DNA from: Liolophura sinensis
Taxonomy: Eukaryota > Mollusca > Polyplacophora > Chitonida > Chitonidae
Length of the DNA: 64,000 bases
Assembly: GCF_032854445.1 (NCBI RefSeq)
Contig: NC_088300.1
Coordinates: 7,318,001 to 7,382,000, forward strand
Reading direction: 5' to 3'
Position numbers and translations under genes: made by a program. How positions within the stretch are numbered: position 1 is the first letter of the stretch; the number at the start of each line of letters is the position of its first letter. Below are positions 52,068 to 63,199 of this stretch, piece after piece. Under the pieces are notes generated by a model. It had not been told where the DNA came from, ran no database searches, and saw nothing but the letters and a program-made list of their open reading frames with translations.

Positions 52068-55000
52068 TGTCAGAAAAGCTGTAGTACTACAAAACAAACA
52101 CCAAACCCGCCAGGTACACTATTGCACAGCACATCTACACATTGTACAACCGTTTTCTGGGTGTTTTATAATAATGATTCATGTCATATGCAACATCCTG
52201 AAAAACGATACCCTGGAAATATTCCCATGAATGCTAGACCCCGTTTGAACAATAAAGCTAGAATATGACAGCTGAGTGGTGGAGACATGCATGCAGCGCC
52301 TGTTTGACGATCAGTTTGAATGCTGTAGAACACTGCTAGTCTCAACCTTAGTCACTTATACAGATGGGCCCGCGGGTAAAAATTACCTGAGTTGCCCCAT
52401 TGTAAAATCTATACCGATATTGTACAGTGTTTCGTGTTTAATTTTGTCATCTATGCACTGTATGCATCGGATTACCGCGGTATGTAAATATGAGGTTTCA
52501 TTGGAAAAGATGATATTAAAAGCACGTGCAGACGATCGTGGGTGTATATCGCTGAACATGTCTGTTAAAATATTGGCTTTAGGCTTTCACACAGTAAATG
52601 TGTGTTTTATTCCCGATATTATTGTGTTTCTGTACTTGTATAAGGTGTTAAAATTATCTCTGACATATTTATTTCTCTCGTGTTTGTTGAAATATGTGAG
52701 AGAAATGAAAGGGTAAACTTAAGATAAACATGTATCACTGATGCTAGTATGATAGATAGAATGTATTCCATTTTGGGGCATAAATAATGTGGGATATAAA
52801 GAGGTTTGTAATCTCCATAAAAACTAAAATATCTATTGGACAATCGTATACTTATATAGCGATACTCTTTTTGGCTTAAAAACGCAAAAATTGCATTTCA
52901 CAAACAGACGTTCCCAGGTGCCATTTGAAAAAAATGTGAATACAACTGTGTAGCGATTTTTTCTGTGTCTAAGTACGCTGCACATGTGCTTTATCTTAAA
53001 GTAACATACATAATCCAGAATTTAATCGCTAATTATTCCGTTTTATGAATGATGTAATTATGAAAAAAAGTGTTAGAAACGTCAGAAATTAAATAACAGA
53101 ACGAATAATGATACTGTGTGGAGATCACGTTAGATAACAAATTACTCATGATTATGTCCAGGAATTTTTGCTTAATGTGTAATCTCATACACACTTCAGT
53201 ACTATATAACGTTGTGGCGTTAAATCCCTAATGTTTAACATACAAATAAGAGAATGGAATGGTTTGAATACTGGAATTTATAAACGGTGGAATGTTGACG
53301 GAGTTTTGTGTGTAAAATTTACCCTTGCTAGATTTGTGTACGATAGATTGATTGGGTTGAAAGGTGGGATATGTTTTGTTTACTGCTAACCGTGTATGTC
53401 AGTGTGGTACAATGCAGACCTATACGCTCTAAAACCACTTGTATATTGTTTTACTGAATATAGATTGGCATATATTCTCGCATTTCAAAGAAAGCACGAC
53501 ATATATGCATATTTTAATAAAGTTACAATTCTGAAAAGCGCTTAATAGTTTCTATCCATGTATAATAATGGTGCCGTGTGGATGCTTATACTACTACTGT
53601 GGTGATACCTACATTTCATGTTGCATATAATCTTACGCCAAGAAAAACATCTCGCAGCGAAAGGAATTTAAGGAAAATAAATAAAAATGTGCTTTCAATA
53701 TTCCCCTCTTATAGAAAGAGTTATACAGCGTAAAAAATACCGCAGCAGAAATAATTTCCATTTTTTTAATTATAATTTTGTGGAGAGTGATGATTTCTAA
53801 ATTTGTCTTGAACATGCATGCATGGCTTAACCTTTGTTCAGCCAAACTGTGTAGAAGCCACGGTGTTGAAGTATACAGGCCTGGGCAACATACACAGAGA
53901 ACGAGCGGGCTGTGTGAATGTACTACACATATAGCTAGCTATTCCTTGTCCGCACATTTCAACAGGGTTAACCGAGAAATTGAGGGAAAGGTTAAAAAAC
54001 TGGTCCGGGGCTAAATCGTGGAATGGACGTGAGTGAATGTAAGCCGGCAAAATCTGTCCACCTGGCGATCGACTAGCCTTCAGTCTCGGCCTATACCCCC
54101 GTACCTGTCTTCTCAGTTTTACCTGGGCACTGTCTCAGGTGCGCTCCGAGCCCCCTGCCTTAGGATGTTTCGCTGGGTTTTTAGAAGAAACTCTGAAATT
54201 TACCAATTAACCTTTGGTTGTGTGTTAGTCCGCTGGTAACACAGCCACAAGCGTCTCTTGTGATTTTAGCATTTATGTCAGCTTTGACACATTTCTTATA
54301 CACCTTACACAGATGCGATTCAATTTCGGTGGCATTAAAACAAGACAACCCCATCCAACCAGTTTAAATTTAAATTATCTTTTAAATTTCGTCTTTTATG
54401 TAAGAAAGAAATAATGAGTAATTGGTATTACCAAGTGGTGTACTATTGCTTAGCTATGCAGTGTGTGCCACTGTAACTGGCTGACACGTTCTTGTCTCAT
54501 TTATGTGGAACACAATATCAGATTTACATTGAATACCTGCATTTCTGCAAATTGTAACTTACAAAAAATATAATTTAATGTCTGAGTTTTAAGTGAATCA
54601 CTGAATTTAGTCTCATAAACCTATACGTTTTTTATAATTAATATTTATTTCAGAAAGAAAATCCTTAATGTTTTTGGTTGATGGAGATAAATCACAAATG
54701 GAAAGTTCACGTTTAAGCTAAAGTTAACCAAGCCATCTTCACCATAAATTGATCAACACTTTTACTTAATCATGACCCATTCACAGAAATGTGATTCCTG
54801 CTTTTACCATTTTCCGAACATGTTTCTGTTAAAGCTAGCGGTTTATGCACGAGGGAGTGTACAATTTTCAGACTTTTGTAACAATAACACCATGGGGTTG
54901 CCGAAACCCTTAATATCTAAATTTATTTGTGTATATATGTTCATCTGCACCTTGCTGAGTGCGATTATTAGTTCATCAGATTTCTTAGGTAAAATCAGTA

Positions 55001-57724
55001 AATAAATTCTGTTAAAGCTGTTAATAGCGAGGTAACATTTGAAGAATAACTTGGCATAATGGCAATCTGTCGTGTCAAGTGGCATACATCATCGTAAGCT
55101 GACATATACCTGTATTCCTTGACAAAGTTTTCTATAAATTATATAGGCTGAATTTTAGTATTAACTATTAAATATGCATATACATGATCTATCCTTGTGT
55201 TTAAATTTATTAAAGCAATACTTAATTAAAACATATGTTAAAGGTAGAGATACATTTAAGAGAACAATATATACGCTTGTGTTATTGTCATCATAATTTG
55301 GCTCCAATTCTGAAGTAACAAATTTGATATTTTCCCAGCCTTTGTTGTCACCAGATAGACGCATTGGTTGAAGATAACCTACCGACATGAAATAATTAAC
55401 CAAGAACTATTCCTATACCAGCTATACATGTCAAAGACTTAAGAATCTGACAGGTGAATCACGGAAATTGAGACTTAAATAACTTATCACGTAAATAACC
55501 ATCATCTCTTCATAACTTATCGTAATATGCAGAGACTAGAATCACGATCAAAAATTCAAAGTAAATATTTTCAATTTAAATATTAGTTCTTACCTGCGTT
55601 ATTCAAATAAATCTTTTTTTCACAGTTTTTTAACATGAAAATAAATTCTGATGTAACTGTAATGATGCAGACTGTCTGCGATGTACAAAACTGTAAACTT
55701 TCTCCTTAACGTGCTCATGTCATCGGCAACTCAACACAGTCACACAGACGCCAGGTAAAATAAGATATTTTTGAAAAATGTAATTTTAAAAAGGGCAACA
55801 ATGGTCATTCGACTTTGCCAAAGTCATTTTTAAACGCTGGGGGTATTTTCGTGCTGTGTGCGATTTTTTATCGCTCCGACATATACGTGTGGTTGACAGA
55901 CAAACGTGCTGAGTTTACCGGCCACTGGCTTGATGTCAGCTACTGTGGTTTGCTGCTTTATTATTAAGCCTTTTTAGACGGCTAATGTGAAGGAAATTTA
56001 TACTATGAACCGAATTAGACATTATTGGTGGCGACTAGACTGACAAATCGGACTTGTGGTCAGCATAAAATATTCCGTTTGTCTTGGTAGACAGATATAC
56101 AGTTATTGCGGTTAAGAACGATGGGCCAATACAGTAATTGCAGGCCATCTAAGACGATGGATACCTCAGAGTTTTTTTTATATTTCCGATGAAACTTATT
56201 GATGAAACAAAAAAAAATTGTTCTAGTCTCGGGAAAGATTTAGAAACTTTAGGAATTTATATCCTAGTGTTACAAGAAGTTTTCAGGGGGTATTGTTTTT
56301 GAAGACTTTGTGCAGTTACATATCAATTTTGAAATACGATATTTTTGGGAAGGCGCTGTATTAGTCATGTGGCAAATAAAGCAGAATAATTTTCTTAAAA
56401 TTGTAGTATTATTTAAATATATAAATTTATCAAATTCCAAAACTGAAAATTCATATTCATGTAAGACTTATATCTTTGTGTGTATATATATACACACATA
56501 TTTATAAATATGCGTTTGCAAGAGAAATATAAAAAGGCAGATCCGTTATACTGACTGTGAAATTTATTAGTTCGTACTAAAGACAAAGATATAAAATGTT
56601 ACTTACGTGAACTGATTGTCAAATGACTGAAAAAGACGGAATTATAAAAGCGGTACACAATTAATGTAAGCGTTAAGAGGTTATAACGATATGAACATCT
56701 TCCGTAAAAGTTCGATATATATATTTATAAATCTCCAATAACACAGTCAATACATTCCGGTGCCGAGGTTCACGAATAAAATTGAATATATTCTTGTGGG
56801 ATTATGTAACTTGTGTACTATTTTTACTGCGCTTTTGTCAGATTTGTGTAGGACAAGAATACCATTTCGGGAGTATTTTTCAAGAAAAGAATAAGTGTTC
56901 GCTTGGCTGAGCAGATCTTGCGGCTTTCCACAATCTGTTGTGTGAGCTTTGGACCGATGATCTATCCTGTAGAGACAGCAGCCATAATACCATCAAACAC
57001 ACTATGTTTTCACAAAAGACGAGTTAGCACCGGGGTATATTTTTTGTCGATCGCCCTTTAGTTTTACAAATGCCATAAAGGCGAGTAAAATTGGGTCGAG
57101 TGGCGAGCAGATATAAAGGTTTAGAACTAGGTGGGTTTTATGGACGATCCCCTCGCACGTATACACGCTGAGGTATACATGTATACATATACACACATAC
57201 TGTTAGCTATTAGAATTTCATATAGACTATGGTAGAGTGTATACGCCCTACCCACAGATGTAAGGTCTGACGCCAGTCCTGAGTCATATACAGATACTGA
57301 TACCAGCAGACCTTATCGTGGTAAAGACCACTGTGAAATGTTGCTGTACCTGGCAACGGTCGTATGTCAACCAGTCCCTCAACTGGGGTCGGGCACAATT
57401 CTCTAATTACTAAATTTCCGTGAAACTATTCACAGCCAATTCAAAATCTGACAAGGAAACAAAACTCGAAGACCAATAATTTAGCTTGATAAAGACATTT
57501 AAGTGGTTTAATTTTTCTAAGAGAAGAGTAAAAAAAAAATGTTGGTTGGACACAGTGTTTGTGAGATTGGTGCGTGGACGTAGAGCATTCCACCGAGATC
57601 CGCCTATATTATAACTGCAGGCTGTGAGTCTCGTCTAGCAAGACCATAGTGATTGAGAAATTTGACTTGGATTGTCCGCTCTGAGACAGAATATATAAAG
57701 GATCGACTTCGTCACTCTTAAACA
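52068..57724. other. Gene-free AT-rich DNA
   Basis: The longest frame after foxA in the window, 52276-52716 (146 codons), has no recognisable domain. A perfect 22-bp GT/TA/CA palindrome lies at 56477-56498. About 53780-54240 and 55800-55960 are more balanced in composition. No RNA gene or SINE recognised. Confidence 0.45.
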
Positions 57725-57730
57725 TTTATT
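57725..57730 (-). terminator. Candidate foxA polyadenylation signal (AATAAA)
   Basis: The + strand reads TTTATT, so the minus strand carries AATAAA 1,038 bp past the foxA stop codon. It is the first canonical hexamer I find downstream of the gene. This would imply a 3' UTR of about 1 kb. Non-canonical variants such as TATAAA near 58712-58717 could instead end a much shorter transcript. Confidence 0.4.
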
Positions 57731-58767
57731 TTGAGTAAAATGCAGTAAAAATCTCAAATAACGGTAAAATATTATTCTGTACAACACCCTGTATTTGTCT
57801 TAGTTTGAGACGACGGCACCTATTTGTAAAGTCAGTATTAAATATCTTTGGTGAAAACAATGGCCGACTTTCTTCTCTAGATGAGACATGACTACAATTT
57901 TTACCTGGCATAATCTCTCTAGATCTACCCACTTTTACAACAAAAAATAACTATGCTAATTTTCTCCGACATAAAAAATCATTTTGTCAAGAAAAAAATC
58001 TTCAACTCTGTCAACTAAAATAGAAATAAAATCATGATAAATTACAGCAAATATACATTTCTACAGTTTTCTATATATAAGCACAAATCTTTTCCTTTAG
58101 AACAGCCTTTCAGAAACTGCCAGGAATGTTTGGAGCATAAATGGCGTCAACAAAGAAAATAACAATGTAAGTTTTTGAAACAATTTCCTAAATGATGAGA
58201 CTTTTTCTGTAACTTTCTTCGTCAAAAAGAAAAACAAGAAAACACAAGGCGAAGATTGATACTGCGCCATTTTTCTGGTGAAATCATAAAAAACAACAGG
58301 TAACAAGTGGCACTTTGATGAACTAAGGCTACACAATGAAGGGACCACCTACTCATAGCAGAAATGAGACAACAGTGGAAGTGTGACAAAAATATCTCCC
58401 TAAGTCATGAACCCAAAGGAGATTGCATGGCAGTTATGGATTAGCAGACCACATACAAATACATATCTCGGACTATCCTCAGATCTCTTAAATTCACAGG
58501 GGACACAACATTTTGTTCACAACTCCAGCCAGAATGGCCTTCGAGGCAAGCACAAGAGACATTGTCACTCAAAGGTATCCGTCCGAAGAACTTGGAACGA
58601 GAACACAAAACAGGCAACTGAGATGTTCTCCAAAAATTCATCAAGCTGGTGGAGAAGGAACGGAGAAGATTCAGCTCTAATAGTAAAATATCAATGGATT
58701 GCCTTTGTCTATTTATATTTATATTCATATAGATAGATAGATAAGTAAGTATATCCACAACAACCAC
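57731..58767 (-). other. Probable foxA 3' UTR
   Basis: AT-rich, non-coding DNA between the foxA stop and the first canonical AATAAA. It holds a short GATA/GTAA microsatellite at 58731-58750 immediately after the coding region. Open frames here (58097-58348 and 58441-58767 minus, 58407-58736 plus) have no recognisable domain and look like chance. Confidence 0.4.
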
Positions 58768-60054
58768 TCACAAACTGGCCGTTGAATGAGGTGTATACGT
58801 TTTGTAATAACTCCCGTCATTCGTCATGGGTGGTGAAGAGTCTTTTGGTAGATTTAAGGGTGACATTTGACTATAGCCATAGCCTTGCATGTCATACATT
58901 TTCATGTCCAGTTTGTTTTCCGCCGAAGACATAAGACTTGTGATTGAAAACGGGTGATTAAAATGTGGACCGTTTAACTGGTGGACGGGCGCGAGCATTC
59001 CTGGAGGCATCTCTGGGTGCTGAAGAGGGTGTCGAGATAGGCTCATTTCGTTCACTGACTGCTGTTGTTGTTGCTGCTGATGCTGAGGAGCTGAGAGGGT
59101 GGGTGCGGGTGGGGTGGAGGACAGACTATGCTCTATCTTAGGGGCTGGGGCCATATCCCCTGACAGCGAATGAGGAGGTGTGTTTGGTTCTGAGATACAG
59201 TCTGTTGTTGTTGTTGGGGTAGGTGAGCCACCATTATGAGGAGGTGTCTGGCCTGTCACATGAGAGGCTCGTGCGGCCTGTCTGATCACCTCTTTCTTGG
59301 GACATTTGAAGCGTTTTTGTCTCCTCAGGTAGCAGCCATTTTCAAACATGTTTCCGGAGTCCGGGTGTAGTGTCCAGTAGCTGCCTTTTCCGGGTCGGTC
59401 TGGTGTTCGTGGAACTTTGACGAAACAGTCATTAAACGACAAACTATGGCGAATTGAGTTCTGCCATCTCTGTTGATTCTGCCGATAAAACGGAAAGAGA
59501 TCCATAATGAATTGATATATTTCACTGAGCGTACACATTTTGTTGGGGGACTGTTGAATGGCCATGGTGATCAGGGAGATGTAGGAGTATGGAGGTTTAG
59601 CGTGGGTATAACTCCTGCGGTAAGTCTTCTCCCGGGCGCGATTGATGGCTTGTGCTCTGTTCAGGTCCAGGGCGTTCCTCATCGGGGACATCGCGCCGTT
59701 CATGCCGTTCATAGGTGGCATACTGCCCATGGCGGCCATCCCGTTCATGCCACCCATAGTGTTCATAGTGTTCATACCTCCCATGGTGGATGGCATGGCC
59801 ATGCTGCCCATTCCCATGCCTGACATGCCGGCAGCGCCCATGGACGTCATGCCCATCCCTCCGTGCATGGGCTGGGGGGAGTAGGAGCTCATGTTGCCCA
59901 TAGACATTGAGCCCGGCATCGTACCCACCGAGCCCATACTGTTCAAACTGTTCATATTGGTCATACTCGTCATGGAGTAGCCGCTAGTACTCACGGAATC
60001 ATACGGAGACTTCGTTGACAGCATCGTCATCCCCTCTTGCAGCCCGAGAACCAT
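58768..60054 (-). CDS. foxA: Forkhead box protein A (FoxA/HNF3-type transcription factor), single exon
   Basis: This 428-residue nuclear DNA-binding protein belongs to the FoxA pioneer-factor family, which specifies endoderm and foregut. The forkhead domain spans about residues 152-250 (DNA 59305-59601), starting at KPPYSYIS and ending at RRQKRFK. Recognition helix 3 carries [15 protein letters not shown] (197-211), with the base-contacting N199, R202 and H203. KTYRRSYT just before it matches the Akt-site context known in vertebrate FOXA2. The N-terminal 130 residues are rich in Met, Gly, Asn and Ser and resemble the family's N-terminal activation region. A seven-Gln run lies at 326-332. [10 protein letters not shown] (367-376) is FoxA conserved region II, an eh1-like Groucho-binding motif, and [14 protein letters not shown] (415-428) is the conserved C-terminus. 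The length is normal for invertebrate FoxA. M1 is the first Met after an in-frame stop at 60091-60093; M9 and M11 are possible alternative starts. The domain and both tail motifs share one uninterrupted frame, so no coding intron is needed. FoxA identity is secure; the exact start is not. Confidence 0.98.
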   Translation of the reverse strand: MVLGLQEGMTMLSTKSPYDSVSTSGYSMTSMTNMNSLNSMGSVGTMPGSMSMGNMSSYSPQPMHGGMGMTSMGAAGMSGMGMGSMAMPSTMGGMNTMNTMGGMNGMAAMGSMPPMNGMNGAMSPMRNALDLNRAQAINRAREKTYRRSYTHAKPPYSYISLITMAIQQSPNKMCTLSEIYQFIMDLFPFYRQNQQRWQNSIRHSLSFNDCFVKVPRTPDRPGKGSYWTLHPDSGNMFENGCYLRRQKRFKCPKKEVIRQAARASHVTGQTPPHNGGSPTPTTTTDCISEPNTPPHSLSGDMAPAPKIEHSLSSTPPAPTLSAPQHQQQQQQQSVNEMSLSRHPLQHPEMPPGMLAPVHQLNGPHFNHPFSITSLMSSAENKLDMKMYDMQGYGYSQMSPLNLPKDSSPPMTNDGSYYKTYTPHSTASL

Positions 60055-60099
60055 ATAGAAGCAGGATAGTCCAACTTCACTGATCAGTTTTCAAAACAC

Positions 60100-60440
60100 G
60101 AGAAATCGTGGAGGCAAATTGTAAGCACTTGAGAGAGGCAGAGGTAAAAATATAGCTAAACGAGGGCGACCTTTGGCAAATATACCTTGCCTAGAGAAAC
60201 GCCCACATCTTGATGTGAAGAGCCGACGTGACCAATGAAAAGACGGCTGGCGTTAGGTTCCGCCCCTTTTATCCCAGAGCACTGTTTGAACCTTCTGTCG
60301 GGAGAGCTATTCATTGCCCGTCTGTCAATCACAAGCATTCACTACCGTTGCAGGCCGAGTAGTCGAGTTACAATGATGACAGATCCAATAGCCAAGCAAC
60401 TTCAAATAAATATTGCCCCCCCCCCCTCAAAATAGAAAGC
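60100..60440 (-). promoter_or_regulatory. Candidate foxA core and proximal promoter
   Basis: Reading toward the gene on the minus strand there is a FOX-like TATTTAT (about 60406-60413), a CCAAT box in + orientation at 60385-60389, a PBX-MEIS decamer (60322-60331), ATAAAAGG (60265-60272), a GC box GGGGCGG (60260-60266), a second CCAAT box (60232-60236), GGTATATTT (60178-60186) and TATATTTTT (about 60145-60153). A CCAAT box about 50 bp upstream of the 60178-60186 TATA-like site is the most canonical arrangement and would place transcription start near 60150, but ATAAAAGG is an equal candidate. The segment is richer in GC than the DNA further upstream. No transcript evidence is available here. 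Confidence 0.5.
60322..60331 (-). promoter_or_regulatory. PBX-MEIS/PREP decamer upstream of foxA
   Basis: The minus strand reads TGATTGACAG, an exact match to the composite site of PBX and MEIS/PREP TALE homeodomain proteins. It lies 268 bp upstream of the foxA start codon and 50 bp upstream of a TATA-like element. An exact 10-mer is expected roughly once per half megabase counting both strands, so its promoter position is suggestive but not proof. Confidence 0.4.
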
Positions 60441-62329
60441 ATGAAAAAAAACAAAAAAAAACATATAAGATATACAACGGTGACAATCTGAACTCCTTTA
60501 TATATGTGTAGATATACATGCATTTTCTACAGATTTATTTGAAACCATTAAAGGAACATTTGTACACGATGTTGACATCAGATATAACCGTGTCGTTTGG
60601 AAAAGACTACAAGCTGCATTACACTGTGTGCCAGTCAATCGCTAAGCGGTTAGCTGGAGAAGCCTGGTCTAAGGGAAATAAGAGTATTGCCCACGACGAA
60701 GGTTTGGTGTTGAGGCCAGGAGAGTTTAATATACCTGACAAGACAGTAGATCAGCGCGGCCTACGCAGCAGGACATACATGGCCTATATTCCCGAACAGG
60801 ATGGAAATAGATTAAGATGTCTGTTGGAAAGCTTACGTGCGAAGACGTTTATATTATTCAAATAAATGTGACAGGCCTTTTGCGGCGTGCATGATGAGAA
60901 TTTGAATTGTACTATAGAAATCGGAACATTTCACTAACACTCCTCACTGAGCAGAAGAAAGATTTTCATCTATGTAGTTCTTTTCAGCAGCTTTGTGTGG
61001 AGTTTTGAAAAGCCCCGTTGAAAACTGTTCAGTGGCCTTACCTTTTGCAGCGTCACTTCAATATGGCTGTGTGCATAACAGTACATCTATGACTTCCTCG
61101 TTAGACCTCCGCCATTCGGCTCTCAAGTGCAACCTCCTGTCTGTTTGTTCTGAGACAACCCTATATAGATGTTATGACGACTTGGATGTACCCAACCCGA
61201 CTACACACAGTGTAATCTCATCATTGTATTTGCGTTTAAAGATTCTGAAAAAAATAATCCCTACCTTTCTAATCTGCTTGTTACATTCCTTAAAAGATAT
61301 CATTTGTGTATTTAAAATGTCTGTCTATAATCATGACTGATAGAACGACTGACTGGTTAAATAAGTGACTGACAATAAAGATTAACCAGTGCTCTGTGCA
61401 TACATTTCACATAATATATTTGCTAGATCTGAATATATTTTCTTGCATACGTGTACTTTGGCATATCTATAACACAAGAAGCTTTGCAGTTCAACCGCTT
61501 TCAATTCGTCTCAGTCACAGCATGCAGTGACAGAACTATCCATGTCATCAGAAATTTCTTCCTGTTTCCATCAATGTATGGACTATACACAATTCCCAAG
61601 TGTTCTCCATATGAGTATGATAATATAAGGTATGTTACAAAACGTTACCTGTTCATTTTTAACAGCAAGTCTCTGCCTTATAAATTATTGTGTAAACTAT
61701 ACTTTAAATCATTCCATAATGATGCCATACATATTTATTAACTGACTTTAAAAACGTAAATAAAACAAACAATAATTTAGCTGTAACGATAGATACAAAT
61801 ACAACGAAACTGTCCACAAGTCCACAAGAGAAGTATATCTGTGGCTTTTTCACGTTATTCTGGGAACCGTAAAGAAAATTGTGGCTATAATCTTTAACTA
61901 CCCTGAAATCATGTTTAACGCCAGATAATTCCTGCCTAAGTCTGCTAACTGGTTGTATCACAACATTTATATTTTTGCAAACGTTTTCTTTGTATAATTT
62001 TCATACCTGTAAAAATAAGCTCTTGTATGCGCTGTAATTAGATAATAACAAGAACGAGCCTGTGGTGTAAAATGGTTAATGGGGCTTTTGAGAAGTGACA
62101 TGCAAATTTACACAGCTCTAGTCGCGACCAACCCACAAGACGATAACAAACAGAACGAGTTATCATTGAGTCTATTAAGGAATCTATCAACACATTAGAG
62201 AGGTGAGAGTTTTAAACAAAAGTGCGAAGGTGATAGAGCTCAGGTAAAAAAGAGAAAATGAAATGAAGGCGCTTGATTGATAATCCTGTATGACACGATA
62301 TAGTGATCAGAACATTGATGTTTTAACAC
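60441..62329. other. Gene-free DNA upstream of foxA
   Basis: Begins with C-, A- and AT-rich low-complexity sequence. Two plus-strand frames of 115 codons (60518-60865 and 60993-61340) show no domain I recognise. The first is fairly GC-rich and could be part of an unknown gene, but nothing supports this. The remainder is AT-rich. Confidence 0.4.
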
Positions 62330-62830
62330 CTCCATTGCACTGCCCTATCGCCCAATCTCGCAGAAAAGAAACACCCCGCGGTCTAACTTATCCCAGAGGT
62401 GGTATAATGTTTAGGGTAAATGGAAAGTAAAGAGAGGCCTTCTCACACCACAGTACGGGGAATGGAGGTTTGCACCCCGGGGCCATTGTTTGAAGGTTAC
62501 GTGAACAATCTGTCAGCTCAACAATACTGTTTGTACCGGTTTTCTCGCTGTGAATAAGTATTTGTTTGTTTTTCTTAACGTCCACGCTAAACAGGTGGAG
62601 GGGCCTGTTACACATAGACTGCTCCCTTTTCTTATTTGTGTGATTTCCTTTCTACAAGAAACATTGTGTTTTACCACCCTGGCAATTAAACAGGGGGTTA
62701 AATCCCCTCCCCTCTCCCTGGTTCTGCTGCCCTCTCCACTTTCTCCTCAGAGCAATGGACCTTCCTTTACCACAGGGGATAACTCCTACCCAATTTGTCA
62801 TTAGTACTGTATGTAACACTGGGCTCGAGG
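62330..62830. promoter_or_regulatory. Candidate upstream regulatory block of foxA
   Basis: GC-richer, complex DNA about 2.3 kb upstream of foxA. It contains GGGGCCATTGTTTGAAGG and GTGAACAATCTGTCAGC (Sox-like ATTGTT/ACAAT beside a MEIS-like CTGTCA) and a pyrimidine-rich tract near 62700. Short frames on both strands lack domains. Confidence 0.3.
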
Positions 62831-63199
62831 AAATAATCTCCAAGAAATCAGGAAGTTTGCAGGAAAATGAGCCGATGCTTGGGTTGATATTAAATTATCA
62901 GATTTTCATTCGACTGGCCTAGTAACCTTATCAACATCTAGAACAGCAACATTTGCGCCCTGCAGCTCTTGGTCTTCACAGTCTGCAATAGGAGTTTATA
63001 TAGGTTATCATAACATGTGGATACGGTAAACTTCAGGAAAGTTTCAACACTGATGAAGTAACTGAATCAGCGCGTAATCAAATCTCATCGATTGTTATTG
63101 ATTAGTAATTCTTAATACCAACACTTGATCATTTACTTGATCATCTGGTTTGCCCTGTCTGCTAAAATGTTTTCTCTTTATGCGTTGATGTAAGAAAAC
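62831..63199. other. Gene-free AT-rich DNA
   Basis: Nothing recognised. Confidence 0.5.

Noticed and set aside
52276-52716. 146-codon frame, the longest after foxA
   Set aside because: Hydrophobic, Leu/Ile/Tyr-rich translation typical of AT-rich non-coding DNA; no domain.
56477-56498. 22-bp perfect palindrome of GT, TA and CA dinucleotides
   Set aside because: Simple dinucleotide sequence of this kind is self-complementary by nature.
59473-59884. Plus-strand frames antisense to foxA (116 and 80 codons)
   Set aside because: They are shadows of the ATG/GGC-rich repeats encoding the Met-rich region and have no independent domain.
60518-60865. 115-codon frame upstream of foxA on the plus strand
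   Set aside because: Balanced composition but no recognisable domain, promoter or polyadenylation signal. A homology search would decide.
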